From the NCBI GenBank assembly GCA_905215385.1, contig CAJMPY010000029.1:1-26945 (forward strand): a stretch of DNA of 26,945 nt, given 5' to 3'. Below the pieces are notes generated by a model. It had not been told where the DNA came from. It was given only the letters and a program-made list of their open reading frames with translations, and did no database searches. Every line of letters starts with the position of its first letter. Position 1 is the first letter of the stretch. A program made the position numbers and the translations under genes. Positions 1 to 7,762 of the stretch are shown piece by piece. The DNA is from an uncultured bacterium (lineage in GTDB: Bacteria; Actinomycetota; Coriobacteriia; Coriobacteriales; Coriobacteriaceae).

Positions 1-280
1 TGTCCTCGATGGACTCCTTCTTGCCCATCTGGGACGAACCGGGATCGAGGTAGGTAACGCCCATGCCCAGGTCCATGCCGCCGACCTCGAAGGCGCAGCG
101 GGTACGAGTGGAGGTCTTCTGGAAGAGCAGGACGATGTTCTTGCCCTCGAGATAGCGGTGCGGAACGCCAGCACGCTTCATGTCCTTGAAGTTCTTGGAG
201 AGCTTGAGCAGGTACTCAATCTCCTCGGTGGTGAGGTCGAGGAGCTTGAGGAAGCTACGGCCGGAGAGGTTAACACCCAT
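1..280 (-). CDS. arcB: Ornithine carbamoyltransferase, N-terminal part (cut by window edge)
   Basis: Catabolic ornithine carbamoyltransferase, which in the arginine deiminase pathway phosphorolyses citrulline to ornithine and carbamoyl phosphate in the cytoplasm. The visible 93 residues begin MGVNLSGRSFLKLLDLT and contain the carbamoyl-phosphate binding motif STRTR at residues 57-61 within FQKTSTRTRCAFEV, diagnostic of the family. The rest of the gene runs off the left edge. The start ATG (278-280) follows AAAGGAAACGAACC, a good ribosome binding site. It lies 102 bp downstream of arcA copy 1 on the same strand. The sequence alone cannot separate catabolic arcB from anabolic argF; the neighbourhood decides for arcB. 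Confidence 0.93.
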   Translation of the reverse strand, partial: MGVNLSGRSFLKLLDLTTEEIEYLLKLSKNFKDMKRAGVPHRYLEGKNIVLLFQKTSTRTRCAFEVGGMDLGMGVTYLDPGSSQMGKKESIED

Positions 281-311
281 GGTTCGTTTCCTTTCGAAAA
301 AGTGAATTACT

Positions 312-369
312 AAAAAGTGGTGCCCGTTTGACGGGCGAAACCGGTGCGGTTGTAGGGGGACCGCACCGG
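312..369 (-). terminator. Two hairpins between arcA copy 1 and arcB
   Basis: Reading the minus strand from arcA to arcB, a 10-bp perfect stem with a 9-nt loop (341-350 with 360-369) is followed by a 6-bp stem with a 3-nt loop (322-327 with 331-336). Five T residues then follow (minus strand of 312-316), separated from the second stem by five bases. The second hairpin looks like a modest intrinsic terminator. It could reduce read-through into arcB or act as an mRNA processing or stability element. No separate arcB promoter is obvious in the remaining 30 bp. Confidence 0.5.
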
Positions 370-382
370 AACCGTTAAAACC

Positions 383-1624
383 TTAGAGGTCCTCGCGCCA
401 GAAGGGCATGCTCATGCAGCGCGGGCCGCCGCGGCCGCGGGAGAGCTCGGCGGAGGGCACGACGAGAAGGTCCAGGCCCTCCTTGTACAGCACGTCGTTG
501 GTGACGGTGTTGCGGGCGTAGACGCAGATCTTGCCGGGCTCGACGCACAGGGTGTTGGAGCCGTCGTTCCACTGCTCGCGGGAGGCCGCGATCGGGTCGC
601 CGCCGCCGCAGGGGATCAGCTTGACCTGGTCGACGCCGGTGGCGTCCTCCAGGACGTGCTCGAGGGTGTCCTCGATCAGGCGGATGTTCACGTCGCCCGG
701 GTTCTTGCCGGCGGTCAGCTCGTAGACGCGCAGGGTGCCCATGATGGCGGGGTGGATCGTGAACTTATCGACGTCGATCTGGGTGAAGACCGTGTCGAGG
801 TGCATGAAGGCGCGCGAGACGGGGATGTCGAAGGCCAGGATGCGCTCGACCTTGGAGTCGGAGTTCCAGAAGATGTTCTGGGCCATGACGTCGATGGCTG
901 CGGCCTGGGTGCGCTGGGAGATGCCGACGGCGAGGGTCTTCTCGTTGATGTTCAGCACGTCGCCGCCCTCGGTGTGGAACTGGCAGTCGCGGCGGAAGTA
1001 CAGGGAGACGTCCTTGTAGTCGGGGTGGTACTTGAAGACGTACTTGCCGTACAGGGTCTCGCGGTTGCGGGTGACCGAGTACATGCGGTTGAGGTTGACG
1101 CCCTCGCCGACGACCGCGAACGGGTCGCGGGTGAAGTAGAGGTTGGGCATCGGGTCGATGATCAGGTCGGACTCGGACTCGGAGTTGACCAGGGAGTCGA
1201 GGGTCGTGGACGCCGTGAGGGGCATGTCGATCTCGGCCTTGGTCATGCCGGCCATGGTCTTCTTGACGAACTCGAGGTTGTCCTCGATGGAGTCCAGCTT
1301 CTCGCGGACGATCTGCGGCATGTGCTGGCCGCGGATGCCTGCCTCGGCGATGTACTGGTCGGTGAACTCGGCGCGGGCGCCGGGGACCTGGTCGAACACC
1401 TCTGCGACGAGGTTCTCGAGGTAGAGCACCTCCACGCCCTGGTCCCTCAGGATCTGGGCGAAGGTGTCGTGCTCCTGCTGCGCGACCTCAAGGAACGGGA
1501 CGTCGTCGAACAGGAGTCGCTCGAGCTCGTCGGGCGGCAGGTTGAGGAGCTCGTCGCCGGGACGGTGCAGGCAGACCTTCCTGAGCTTGCCGATCTCGGA
1601 AGGCACGTGCAGACCTTTCGTCAT
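383..1624 (-). CDS. arcA: Arginine deiminase, copy 1
   Basis: Hydrolyses arginine to citrulline and ammonia, the first step of the arginine deiminase pathway, in the cytoplasm. At 413 residues it has the usual family length. Guanidino-modifying-enzyme motifs are visible: FTRDPF, HTEGGDVL with its His and Glu, CGGGDP, and the catalytic cysteine C403 in RGGPRCMSMPF near the C-terminus. The start ATG at 1624 follows GTAGGAGGCC, a strong ribosome binding site. The protein is identical to that of arcA copy 2 (3459-4700). In DNA I find one difference, g431 against a3507, a synonymous third-position change in Arg398 (CGC/CGT). It lies upstream of arcB and downstream of arcT. Two identical enzymes suggest either high dosage or separately controlled expression. 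Confidence 0.97.
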   Translation of the reverse strand: MTKGLHVPSEIGKLRKVCLHRPGDELLNLPPDELERLLFDDVPFLEVAQQEHDTFAQILRDQGVEVLYLENLVAEVFDQVPGARAEFTDQYIAEAGIRGQHMPQIVREKLDSIEDNLEFVKKTMAGMTKAEIDMPLTASTTLDSLVNSESESDLIIDPMPNLYFTRDPFAVVGEGVNLNRMYSVTRNRETLYGKYVFKYHPDYKDVSLYFRRDCQFHTEGGDVLNINEKTLAVGISQRTQAAAIDVMAQNIFWNSDSKVERILAFDIPVSRAFMHLDTVFTQIDVDKFTIHPAIMGTLRVYELTAGKNPGDVNIRLIEDTLEHVLEDATGVDQVKLIPCGGGDPIAASREQWNDGSNTLCVEPGKICVYARNTVTNDVLYKEGLDLLVVPSAELSRGRGGPRCMSMPFWREDL

Positions 1625-1644
1625 GGCCTCCTACCTTTCTTTCG

Positions 1645-1772
1645 GGCCCTTGTCAGGGCCGATTCGTTAGCGCCCCTCCGTGTGAGGCGTTATTGCTGAC
1701 GACATATTTATATCCAAAATCAGCCCATACTTCCACCTTGCCCCCGAACGGTTTTTTATAGGGGGTGAACGG
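1645..1772 (-). promoter_or_regulatory. arcA copy 1 promoter, paired CCGTTC sites and structured leader
   Basis: On the minus strand there are two CCGTTC direct repeats (plus-strand gaacgg at 1746-1751 and 1767-1772), start-to-start 21 bp. Downstream come the conserved words GGGGGC, AGGTGGAA and TTTTGGATATAA. I take TATAAA (1707-1712) as a likely -10; the -35 is poor, consistent with an activated promoter. The roughly 85-nt leader contains GTCAGCAA, a GAGGGGCGCT-containing imperfect hairpin (1671-1689) and a perfect 6-bp stem GGCCCT/AGGGCC (1645-1660) just before the ribosome binding site. The same order and spacing recur before arcA copy 2, which is the main evidence. The regulator is unknown; ArgR, FNR/CRP or a LuxR-type activator are all possible. 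Confidence 0.6.
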
Positions 1773-2106
1773 CATACACATATACTTCACGCATGGCACA
1801 CTTTGATTTAATAAAGTTTATTTACGTGCTTAAATGCTTTTTCAAACCAAATAGCAAATGGAACTTAACTTTATTGAACCACCCTCAAATTGCATATTTC
1901 TAATAAAGCTATGAATAGAATTAGCGATTCATACCGCGTCTCAACCATTTTCATTTTTATTCAGAAAAAAGTTTGTCCTATTCATTTCTGGTATGCATAT
2001 TACCGTTTACCAGACGCTTGGTACCGTTCACCGGAAGTTCAGTATAAGGCCCAGCGGATACCGGCTCGCTTTACGGCCCCATTTGTAACAACTTGACTTC
2101 TCGGTA
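1773..2106. other. AT-rich intergenic stretch without a gene
   Basis: This part of the arcT to arcA gap is much richer in A and T than the coding DNA around it. I see no convincing coding sequence, tRNA or repeat. The only small structure noted is an inverted TATGAAT/ATTCATA pair near 1911-1935. A CCGTTCACCGG word at about 2025 lies in the orientation opposite to the arcA sites and has no 21-bp partner. The stretch probably serves as upstream control DNA for arcA copy 1. Confidence 0.5.
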
Positions 2107-2142
2107 TAGAAAAACGAACCCGCTTCCCCTAGGGAAACGGGT
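2107..2142 (-). terminator. Intrinsic terminator after the arcT-like gene
   Basis: An 11-position stem with one mismatch (2118-2128 with 2132-2142, 3-nt loop) is followed on the minus strand by TTCGTTTTTC. It begins about 55 bp after the stop of the aminotransferase gene, so the arcT transcript probably ends here and arcA copy 1 is transcribed from its own promoter. Confidence 0.8.
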
Positions 2143-2198
2143 CCGTTTTCGATTATCTTCGGCCAATTTGGATAAGGCCCTCGAAAATCGTCGGAATC

Positions 2199-3323
2199 CT
2201 AGCGATCGAACTCCGCCAGTGCCTCGCCCAAAAGCCTCAGGCCCTCGCGAAGAACGTCTTCGCTCGCGCAGTAGCCCAGGCGTGCGCCGCAGGGAAGCTC
2301 AAAGCGGCTGCCGGGGACCAGCAGCACTCCCCTCTCGGCCAACAGGCGCTTACAGAATTCCTCGTCATCCTCGGGAATATCCAGCTGGATAAACGAGGTT
2401 GATATTCCCTGCGGGGCCGTCCAGGAAACGCGATGCTGCGTATCGATCCAAGCCTGCGCGATATCGCGGTTGCCAAACACGATCTTACGGTTGCGCTCGA
2501 GAATCTTGTCCTTGTGCTCGAGCACGTAGGTCGCCAGGGCGTCGTTGAACACGCCGCCGCAGATCATGGTGTAGTCACGATAGGTGCGGATGCGGTTGGA
2601 CACCTCTTCGTTGGCCACGACCCAGCCCACGCGGGCCGCAGGCGTCGAATAGGTCTTGGACACCGAGTTGGTGACAATGGCCTTCTCGTACACGTCGGCC
2701 ATCGACATAAAGGACTCGGTGTTCCCGAGCGGCAGATACACCTCGTCGCACAGCACGTAGGCGCCCACCGAACGGGCAATCTCGGCAATCTGCCCGAGCA
2801 TATCGGCATCGAGCACCGTACCGATGGGGTTCGATGCGTTATTGATGCAGATGAGCTTGGTGTTGGGGCGCACCAAGCGCTTGAGCTCATCGATATCGGG
2901 CTTCCAGCCGAGCTCCTCGCGGAGCTCCCAATACTCGACCTCGGCACCCAGCGTACGCGGAATCTCGTAGAGCGGCGCATAGGTAGGCCACTCGGCAATC
3001 ACGTGATCGCCGGGCTCCACAACGGCCATGATGGCGTTGAGGTTGGCGCCCGTGCAGCCATTGGTCTGCAGAATGTGATCGGGATTGACCTCGCGACGAT
3101 ACAGCTTGGCGACTTCGGCCTTAAACTCCGGCGAACCCTCGATCCAGCCGTAATTCATCTTCTCGCGATCCAGGCGCTCGTAGAACGTAGCACCGTCCTG
3201 CTCGTCAAGTGCGCGAAGCTCACCCATGGTCAGCGACGAGATCGTCGACTGAGCGATATCCCAGGTAGCACTCTTCTCCCAAACGTTGAGCCAATCCTCA
3301 ACGCCAATTGTCTTGATATCCAT
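2199..3323 (-). CDS. arcT: Class I/II PLP-dependent aminotransferase, ArcT-like
   Basis: A fold-type I aminotransferase of 374 residues from ATG 3323, which follows AAGGTGGCC. Visible landmarks are NNASNPIG (PLP-contacting Asn), CDEVY (Asp and Tyr), the Schiff-base lysine in SVSKTYSTPAARVGW, and a late Arg in ARLGYC. An in-frame upstream ATG at 3407 would add 28 residues, but those read through the terminator of arcA copy 2, so I reject it. Aminotransferases called ArcT occur within arginine deiminase clusters of lactobacilli and streptococci. Here the gene sits between two arcA copies, which supports that name by context. The substrate is not shown by the sequence; a role with arginine- or ornithine-derived amines is inference. 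Confidence 0.75.
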   Translation of the reverse strand: MDIKTIGVEDWLNVWEKSATWDIAQSTISSLTMGELRALDEQDGATFYERLDREKMNYGWIEGSPEFKAEVAKLYRREVNPDHILQTNGCTGANLNAIMAVVEPGDHVIAEWPTYAPLYEIPRTLGAEVEYWELREELGWKPDIDELKRLVRPNTKLICINNASNPIGTVLDADMLGQIAEIARSVGAYVLCDEVYLPLGNTESFMSMADVYEKAIVTNSVSKTYSTPAARVGWVVANEEVSNRIRTYRDYTMICGGVFNDALATYVLEHKDKILERNRKIVFGNRDIAQAWIDTQHRVSWTAPQGISTSFIQLDIPEDDEEFCKRLLAERGVLLVPGSRFELPCGARLGYCASEDVLREGLRLLGEALAEFDR

Positions 3324-3354
3324 GGCCACCTTATCTGATCTTAATTTAGCGTCA

Positions 3355-3398
3355 ATAAACACGAATGGGACGGTGCGAAAGAACCGCACCGTCCCATT
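3355..3398 (-). terminator. Intrinsic terminator after arcA copy 2
   Basis: A perfect 14-bp stem (3364-3377 with 3385-3398, 7-nt loop) is followed on the minus strand by CGTGTTTATTG. It lies between the stop of arcA copy 2 and the start of arcT. The U-tract is weak, so partial read-through into arcT is plausible. Its stem shares the GGTGCGG core with the hairpin after arcA copy 1. Confidence 0.7.
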
Positions 3399-3458
3399 GG
3401 GAGACATCTAATGTCAGCTAGATGTTTGTAGTAAGACCTGTACGGGTCTTTGAAAACC

Positions 3459-4700
3459 TTAGAGGTCCTCGCGCCAGAAGGGCATGCTCATGCAGCGCGG
3501 GCCGCCACGGCCGCGGGAGAGCTCGGCGGAGGGCACGACGAGAAGGTCCAGGCCCTCCTTGTACAGCACGTCGTTGGTGACGGTGTTGCGGGCGTAGACG
3601 CAGATCTTGCCGGGCTCGACGCACAGGGTGTTGGAGCCGTCGTTCCACTGCTCGCGGGAGGCCGCGATCGGGTCGCCGCCGCCGCAGGGGATCAGCTTGA
3701 CCTGGTCGACGCCGGTGGCGTCCTCCAGGACGTGCTCGAGGGTGTCCTCGATCAGGCGGATGTTCACGTCGCCCGGGTTCTTGCCGGCGGTCAGCTCGTA
3801 GACGCGCAGGGTGCCCATGATGGCGGGGTGGATCGTGAACTTATCGACGTCGATCTGGGTGAAGACCGTGTCGAGGTGCATGAAGGCGCGCGAGACGGGG
3901 ATGTCGAAGGCCAGGATGCGCTCGACCTTGGAGTCGGAGTTCCAGAAGATGTTCTGGGCCATGACGTCGATGGCTGCGGCCTGGGTGCGCTGGGAGATGC
4001 CGACGGCGAGGGTCTTCTCGTTGATGTTCAGCACGTCGCCGCCCTCGGTGTGGAACTGGCAGTCGCGGCGGAAGTACAGGGAGACGTCCTTGTAGTCGGG
4101 GTGGTACTTGAAGACGTACTTGCCGTACAGGGTCTCGCGGTTGCGGGTGACCGAGTACATGCGGTTGAGGTTGACGCCCTCGCCGACGACCGCGAACGGG
4201 TCGCGGGTGAAGTAGAGGTTGGGCATCGGGTCGATGATCAGGTCGGACTCGGACTCGGAGTTGACCAGGGAGTCGAGGGTCGTGGACGCCGTGAGGGGCA
4301 TGTCGATCTCGGCCTTGGTCATGCCGGCCATGGTCTTCTTGACGAACTCGAGGTTGTCCTCGATGGAGTCCAGCTTCTCGCGGACGATCTGCGGCATGTG
4401 CTGGCCGCGGATGCCTGCCTCGGCGATGTACTGGTCGGTGAACTCGGCGCGGGCGCCGGGGACCTGGTCGAACACCTCTGCGACGAGGTTCTCGAGGTAG
4501 AGCACCTCCACGCCCTGGTCCCTCAGGATCTGGGCGAAGGTGTCGTGCTCCTGCTGCGCGACCTCAAGGAACGGGACGTCGTCGAACAGGAGTCGCTCGA
4601 GCTCGTCGGGCGGCAGGTTGAGGAGCTCGTCGCCGGGACGGTGCAGGCAGACCTTCCTGAGCTTGCCGATCTCGGAAGGCACGTGCAGACCTTTCGTCAT
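3459..4700 (-). CDS. arcA: Arginine deiminase, copy 2
   Basis: Second arginine deiminase gene, encoding 413 residues identical to copy 1, with the same catalytic cysteine C403 and the same GTAGGAGGCC ribosome binding site. It is the promoter-proximal gene of the cluster on the minus strand, followed by a hairpin, arcT and then the other arcA. Flanking identity ends quickly: about 24 bp upstream of the start codon (through CTTTCGGGCC) and about 10 bp beyond the stop codon. Since the flanks have diverged while 1242 coding bases differ at one site, gene conversion between an older pair is more likely than a simple fresh duplication. An assembly artefact is unlikely because the flanks differ. Confidence 0.97.
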   Translation of the reverse strand: MTKGLHVPSEIGKLRKVCLHRPGDELLNLPPDELERLLFDDVPFLEVAQQEHDTFAQILRDQGVEVLYLENLVAEVFDQVPGARAEFTDQYIAEAGIRGQHMPQIVREKLDSIEDNLEFVKKTMAGMTKAEIDMPLTASTTLDSLVNSESESDLIIDPMPNLYFTRDPFAVVGEGVNLNRMYSVTRNRETLYGKYVFKYHPDYKDVSLYFRRDCQFHTEGGDVLNINEKTLAVGISQRTQAAAIDVMAQNIFWNSDSKVERILAFDIPVSRAFMHLDTVFTQIDVDKFTIHPAIMGTLRVYELTAGKNPGDVNIRLIEDTLEHVLEDATGVDQVKLIPCGGGDPIAASREQWNDGSNTLCVEPGKICVYARNTVTNDVLYKEGLDLLVVPSAELSRGRGGPRCMSMPFWREDL

Positions 4701-4720
4701 GGCCTCCTACCTTTCTTTCG

Positions 4721-4848
4721 GGCCTTACTGGCCGAATGTATCAGCGCCCCTCCATATGGGACGCTGCTTGCTGACAGCTCTAGTTATATCCAAAAACCAC
4801 TCGCAATTCCACCTCGCCCCCGAACGGTCAGCAAAGTGCGATGAACGG
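4721..4848 (-). promoter_or_regulatory. arcA copy 2 promoter, paired CCGTTC sites and structured leader
   Basis: Same module as before copy 1. Two CCGTTC direct repeats (plus-strand gaacgg at 4822-4827 and 4843-4848) are again 21 bp apart. Then come GGGGGC, AGGTGGAA and TTTTTGGATATAAC, with a probable -10 at 4783-4788. The leader again has GTCAGCAA, an imperfect hairpin around GGAGGGGCGCTG (4742-4766) and a short GGCC/GGCC stem (4721-4733) in front of the ribosome binding site. Bases between the conserved words differ freely from copy 1, so the words look selected rather than merely recent. Confidence 0.6.
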
Positions 4849-5252
4849 TATATCGCATATGATTCCCCCATGATGCACTTCAGTTTTGTAAAGCAGATTT
4901 TCCTAGGTAAACGTTATTTTTTTCTAGTAAATCAAGACGAAACACTCAAAGTTATCCATGATTCAAAATTGCATAGCGAAAACGGTTTTCTGCATATAAA
5001 TGACGCTTGCCCTCGATTCGACCTACATTCGATTATATTCAGCTTGCTATCATTCTTATTCATACATTCTCACCAGTTGAGTGAGGATATAGATCGCTTA
5101 CTCAAAGCACCGGGCGTTAGTGCTTCGGCTCGTCAGCGTTAGAAGTAGGTAAAGATACCGTTCGCACAATGCGTCCGTGCCGCAAGTCGACTAAATTGAG
5201 ACAATAGAGAATAGTGTTAGGCTACCGTCCCCTGCGGGGACTGAACGGACAG
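4849..5252. other. Intergenic region between arcA copy 2 and ppk
   Basis: AT-rich divergent control region. A GAAAAC/GTTTTC mini-palindrome flanked by TGCAT words sits near 4978-4996. Close to ppk there is a perfect 6-bp hairpin GTCCCC/GGGGAC with a 3-nt loop (5227-5241), and a possible -35 TTGAGA near 5195 without a good -10. I see no RNA gene, and the open frame running through here has no recognisable protein content. Confidence 0.5.
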
Positions 5253-7649
5253 ATGAATATGCCGAGCAAAATCGAAAAAAAGCAAAAGGCCGCCAAGCTG
5301 CGCAAACCGCCGCGCGACTTCTCGTACACGCAGAACCGAGAGCTCAGCTGGCTGCGCTTTGACAACCGTGTGCTCGACGAAGCCTTCGATGAGTCCGTGC
5401 CGCTGTTCGAGCGCCTTAAGTTCGTCTCGATCTTCGAGTCAAACCTCGATGAGTTCCTCATGGTGCGCGTGGGTGGCCTGTCCGACCTGGCCGAGCTCAA
5501 AAAGCAACCTGTCGACAACAAGAGCAATATGACCGCCTCCGAACAGGTCGATGCCGTCATGGCAGAGCTGCCCGGGCTCCTTACCCGTTGGGAGTCCATT
5601 TTTAAGAACATCGAGGGCAAACTCAACGCCCTGGGCGTTCACCGCGCTCGCATCGATTCGCTTACGCCCGAGGAGCGCACCTTTGTCACCCGCTACTTCC
5701 AGGCCTACGTGTCGCCGGTCATCTCGCCGCTGGTGATCGACCCGCGCCACCCCTTCCCCAACCTGCGCAACGGCGCGCTCTACCTGGCCTGCGGCTTGGA
5801 CGGCGTCACCGACGAGGAAAGTCTGCTGGGCCTGATTGAGATTCCCGCCTCGATGAACCGCGTGGTCGAGATCCCCTCGCCCACCGGCACCTACTCCTAC
5901 ATTCTGCTCGAGGACGTCATCCTCGCCTGCCTGGACAGTTGCTTTGGCTCCTATAAACCGCTCGACCGCGCGCTCATCCGCGTCACCCGCAACGCCGACA
6001 TCGATCCGGACGGCGAGGGCGTCGAAGAGGAAGAGGACTACCGTCAGCACATGAAGCGCATCCTCAAGAAGCGTCTGCGCCTGCAGCCGGTAGTACTCGC
6101 CGTCTCGGGCTCACTCGAAAAAGCAACGCTCAAGACTATCCGCAAGGCGCTCGAGCTCCCGCGTCGCTCGGTCTTTACCTGCGATATCCCGCTCAACCTG
6201 GACTATGTCTTCAGCATTGAGGGCAAGATTCCCGAGCACCTGCGCAACGAGCTGCTCTTTACGCCGTTTAAGCCGCAGCCCAACCCCACCATCGATATAG
6301 CCCGCTCCATCCGTGAGCAGGTACTTCAGCACGACAAGCTGCTCTTTTATCCCTATGAGGCTATGAACCCCTTCCTGGATCTGGTGCACGAGGCCGCCTA
6401 CGACCCCGAGTGCATCTCACTGCGCATCACGCTCTACCGCGTGGCCAAGCAGAGCCGCCTGTGCGAGTCGCTGATCGATGCCGCCGAGAACGGCAAAGAG
6501 GTCACGGTGCTCATGGAGCTCCGCGCCCGCTTCGACGAGCAGAACAACATCGAGTGGGCCGAGCGCCTGGAAGAGGCCGGCTGCACCGTCATCTACGGCT
6601 CCGAAGGCTTTAAGTGCCACTCCAAGATCTGCCAGCTCACCTATCGCGAGGGCATGGCGCTTACACGCCTGACGCTGTTGGGCACCGGCAACTTTAACGA
6701 GAAGACGGCCAAGCTCTACAGCGACTTTATGCTCATGACCGCCCATCCCGGCATCGGCGAGGACGCCAACTTGTTCTTCCGCAACCTGTCGCTGGGCAAC
6801 CTGCGCGGCGACTACCGCTTTTTGGGCGTGGCGCCCGTCGGCCTCAAGCCGCTCATTATGCGCGGTCTGGATCGCGAGATACAACGCGCCCTTGCTGGCG
6901 AGCCCGCCCGTGTGTTCTTTAAGCTCAACTCGCTCACCGACCGCGAGGTCATCGACAAGATCGCCGAGGCATCGTGTGCCGGCGTGCGCGTGGACATGAT
7001 CATCCGCGGCATCTCGTGCCTCAAGCCGGGCGTTCCGGGCAAGACCGAGAACGTGCATGTCCGCTCTATCGTCGGACGCTTTTTGGAGCATGCGCGCGTT
7101 TACGCCTTTGGCGTGGACTCGGACATGATCTATCTGAGCTCGGCCGACATGATGACGCGCAACACCGAGCACCGCGTGGAGATCGCCTTCCCCGTGCTCG
7201 ACCCCACCTGCCGCGCCCTGGTGCACGAATACATGAGTATGCAGCTGCGCGACAACGTAAAGGCCCGCAGCCTCACGAGCGACGGCACCTGGGCCCCCGT
7301 GGAGCGCGCAGAGGGTGAGAAGCCCTTCAACTCACAGGAAGCCCTGCTGGAGCGTGCCTATCACAACGCCGAGGCCGCCGCCGAGGCAAAGCCCGCCCCT
7401 GCTCCTGAGCCGCAGCCGGCAACACCCGAGGTTCAGAAGGTCCAGGCGACCGTCATTGAGCCCGAGCCTGCACCTGCACCTCAGCCCGAGCCGCAGGTCA
7501 CCAAGCCCGCACCCGAGACGAGTGCCCGTCGCAAGAAGCCCGCCGGCAAGACCAAGGCCATCGAGCGCCATCGCCCCGGTCGCGTGCGCATGGGCCTGGG
7601 CCTGATCGGCCTGGGTCTTAAGACACTCATTACCGGCAAAACGAAATAG
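5253..7649 (+). CDS. ppk: Polyphosphate kinase 1
   Basis: Polymerises the terminal phosphate of ATP into inorganic polyphosphate and can run in reverse. The N-terminal signature NRELSWLRFDNRVLDEA and the two active-site histidine regions are present: KCHSKIC (His456, the expected phosphorylated residue) followed by LLGTGNFNEKTAKLYSDF, and FLEHARVYAFG (His613). From ATG 5253 it has 798 residues, about 100 more than the roughly 690 of typical PPK1. The excess is a Pro/Ala/Glu-rich linker (about residues 690-760) and a basic, Gly/Leu-rich tail. The start is uncertain: GTG 5214 (no good ribosome binding site), ATG 5253 and ATG 5259 are in frame, and none has a strong Shine-Dalgarno sequence. Confidence 0.95.
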   Translation: MNMPSKIEKKQKAAKLRKPPRDFSYTQNRELSWLRFDNRVLDEAFDESVPLFERLKFVSIFESNLDEFLMVRVGGLSDLAELKKQPVDNKSNMTASEQVDAVMAELPGLLTRWESIFKNIEGKLNALGVHRARIDSLTPEERTFVTRYFQAYVSPVISPLVIDPRHPFPNLRNGALYLACGLDGVTDEESLLGLIEIPASMNRVVEIPSPTGTYSYILLEDVILACLDSCFGSYKPLDRALIRVTRNADIDPDGEGVEEEEDYRQHMKRILKKRLRLQPVVLAVSGSLEKATLKTIRKALELPRRSVFTCDIPLNLDYVFSIEGKIPEHLRNELLFTPFKPQPNPTIDIARSIREQVLQHDKLLFYPYEAMNPFLDLVHEAAYDPECISLRITLYRVAKQSRLCESLIDAAENGKEVTVLMELRARFDEQNNIEWAERLEEAGCTVIYGSEGFKCHSKICQLTYREGMALTRLTLLGTGNFNEKTAKLYSDFMLMTAHPGIGEDANLFFRNLSLGNLRGDYRFLGVAPVGLKPLIMRGLDREIQRALAGEPARVFFKLNSLTDREVIDKIAEASCAGVRVDMIIRGISCLKPGVPGKTENVHVRSIVGRFLEHARVYAFGVDSDMIYLSSADMMTRNTEHRVEIAFPVLDPTCRALVHEYMSMQLRDNVKARSLTSDGTWAPVERAEGEKPFNSQEALLERAYHNAEAAAEAKPAPAPEPQPATPEVQKVQATVIEPEPAPAPQPEPQVTKPAPETSARRKKPAGKTKAIERHRPGRVRMGLGLIGLGLKTLITGKTK

Positions 7650-7673
7650 TCGTTTGTAGAAGCAGTTTGTAGA

Positions 7674-7716
7674 AGCGCCCCGCATTTGAGGAAAGCCTCG
7701 GATGTGGGGCGCTTTT
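7674..7716 (+). terminator. Intrinsic terminator after ppk
   Basis: A 12-bp stem with one G-T pair (7674-7685 with 7702-7713) encloses an inner GAGG/CCTC hairpin and is followed by TTTT. It lies 25 bp after the ppk stop codon. A 12-base word GTTTGTAGAAGC is repeated just before it. Confidence 0.85.
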
Positions 7717-7762
7717 CCCTGCTACCATGGTGCGGACAACAACGCGAATGACAGGCAGGGAT

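Noticed and set aside
656..1699. Long open frames on the plus strand opposite both arcA genes (347 and 464 codons)
   Set aside because: Val/Leu/Asp/Gly-rich mirror translations of GC-rich coding DNA, with no family motif or ribosome binding site; arcA on the other strand is certain.
1890..2096. 68-codon frame in the AT-rich gap before arcA copy 1
   Set aside because: No ribosome binding site and no recognisable content; chance frame in AT-rich DNA.
4540..5142. 200-codon plus-strand frame running from arcA copy 2 into the AT-rich gap
   Set aside because: Its first part is antisense to arcA and the rest has no protein-like pattern or start signal.
7650..7676. Direct repeat GTTTGTAGAAGC twice after ppk
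   Set aside because: Two copies only, adjacent to a terminator; probably a small local duplication without function.
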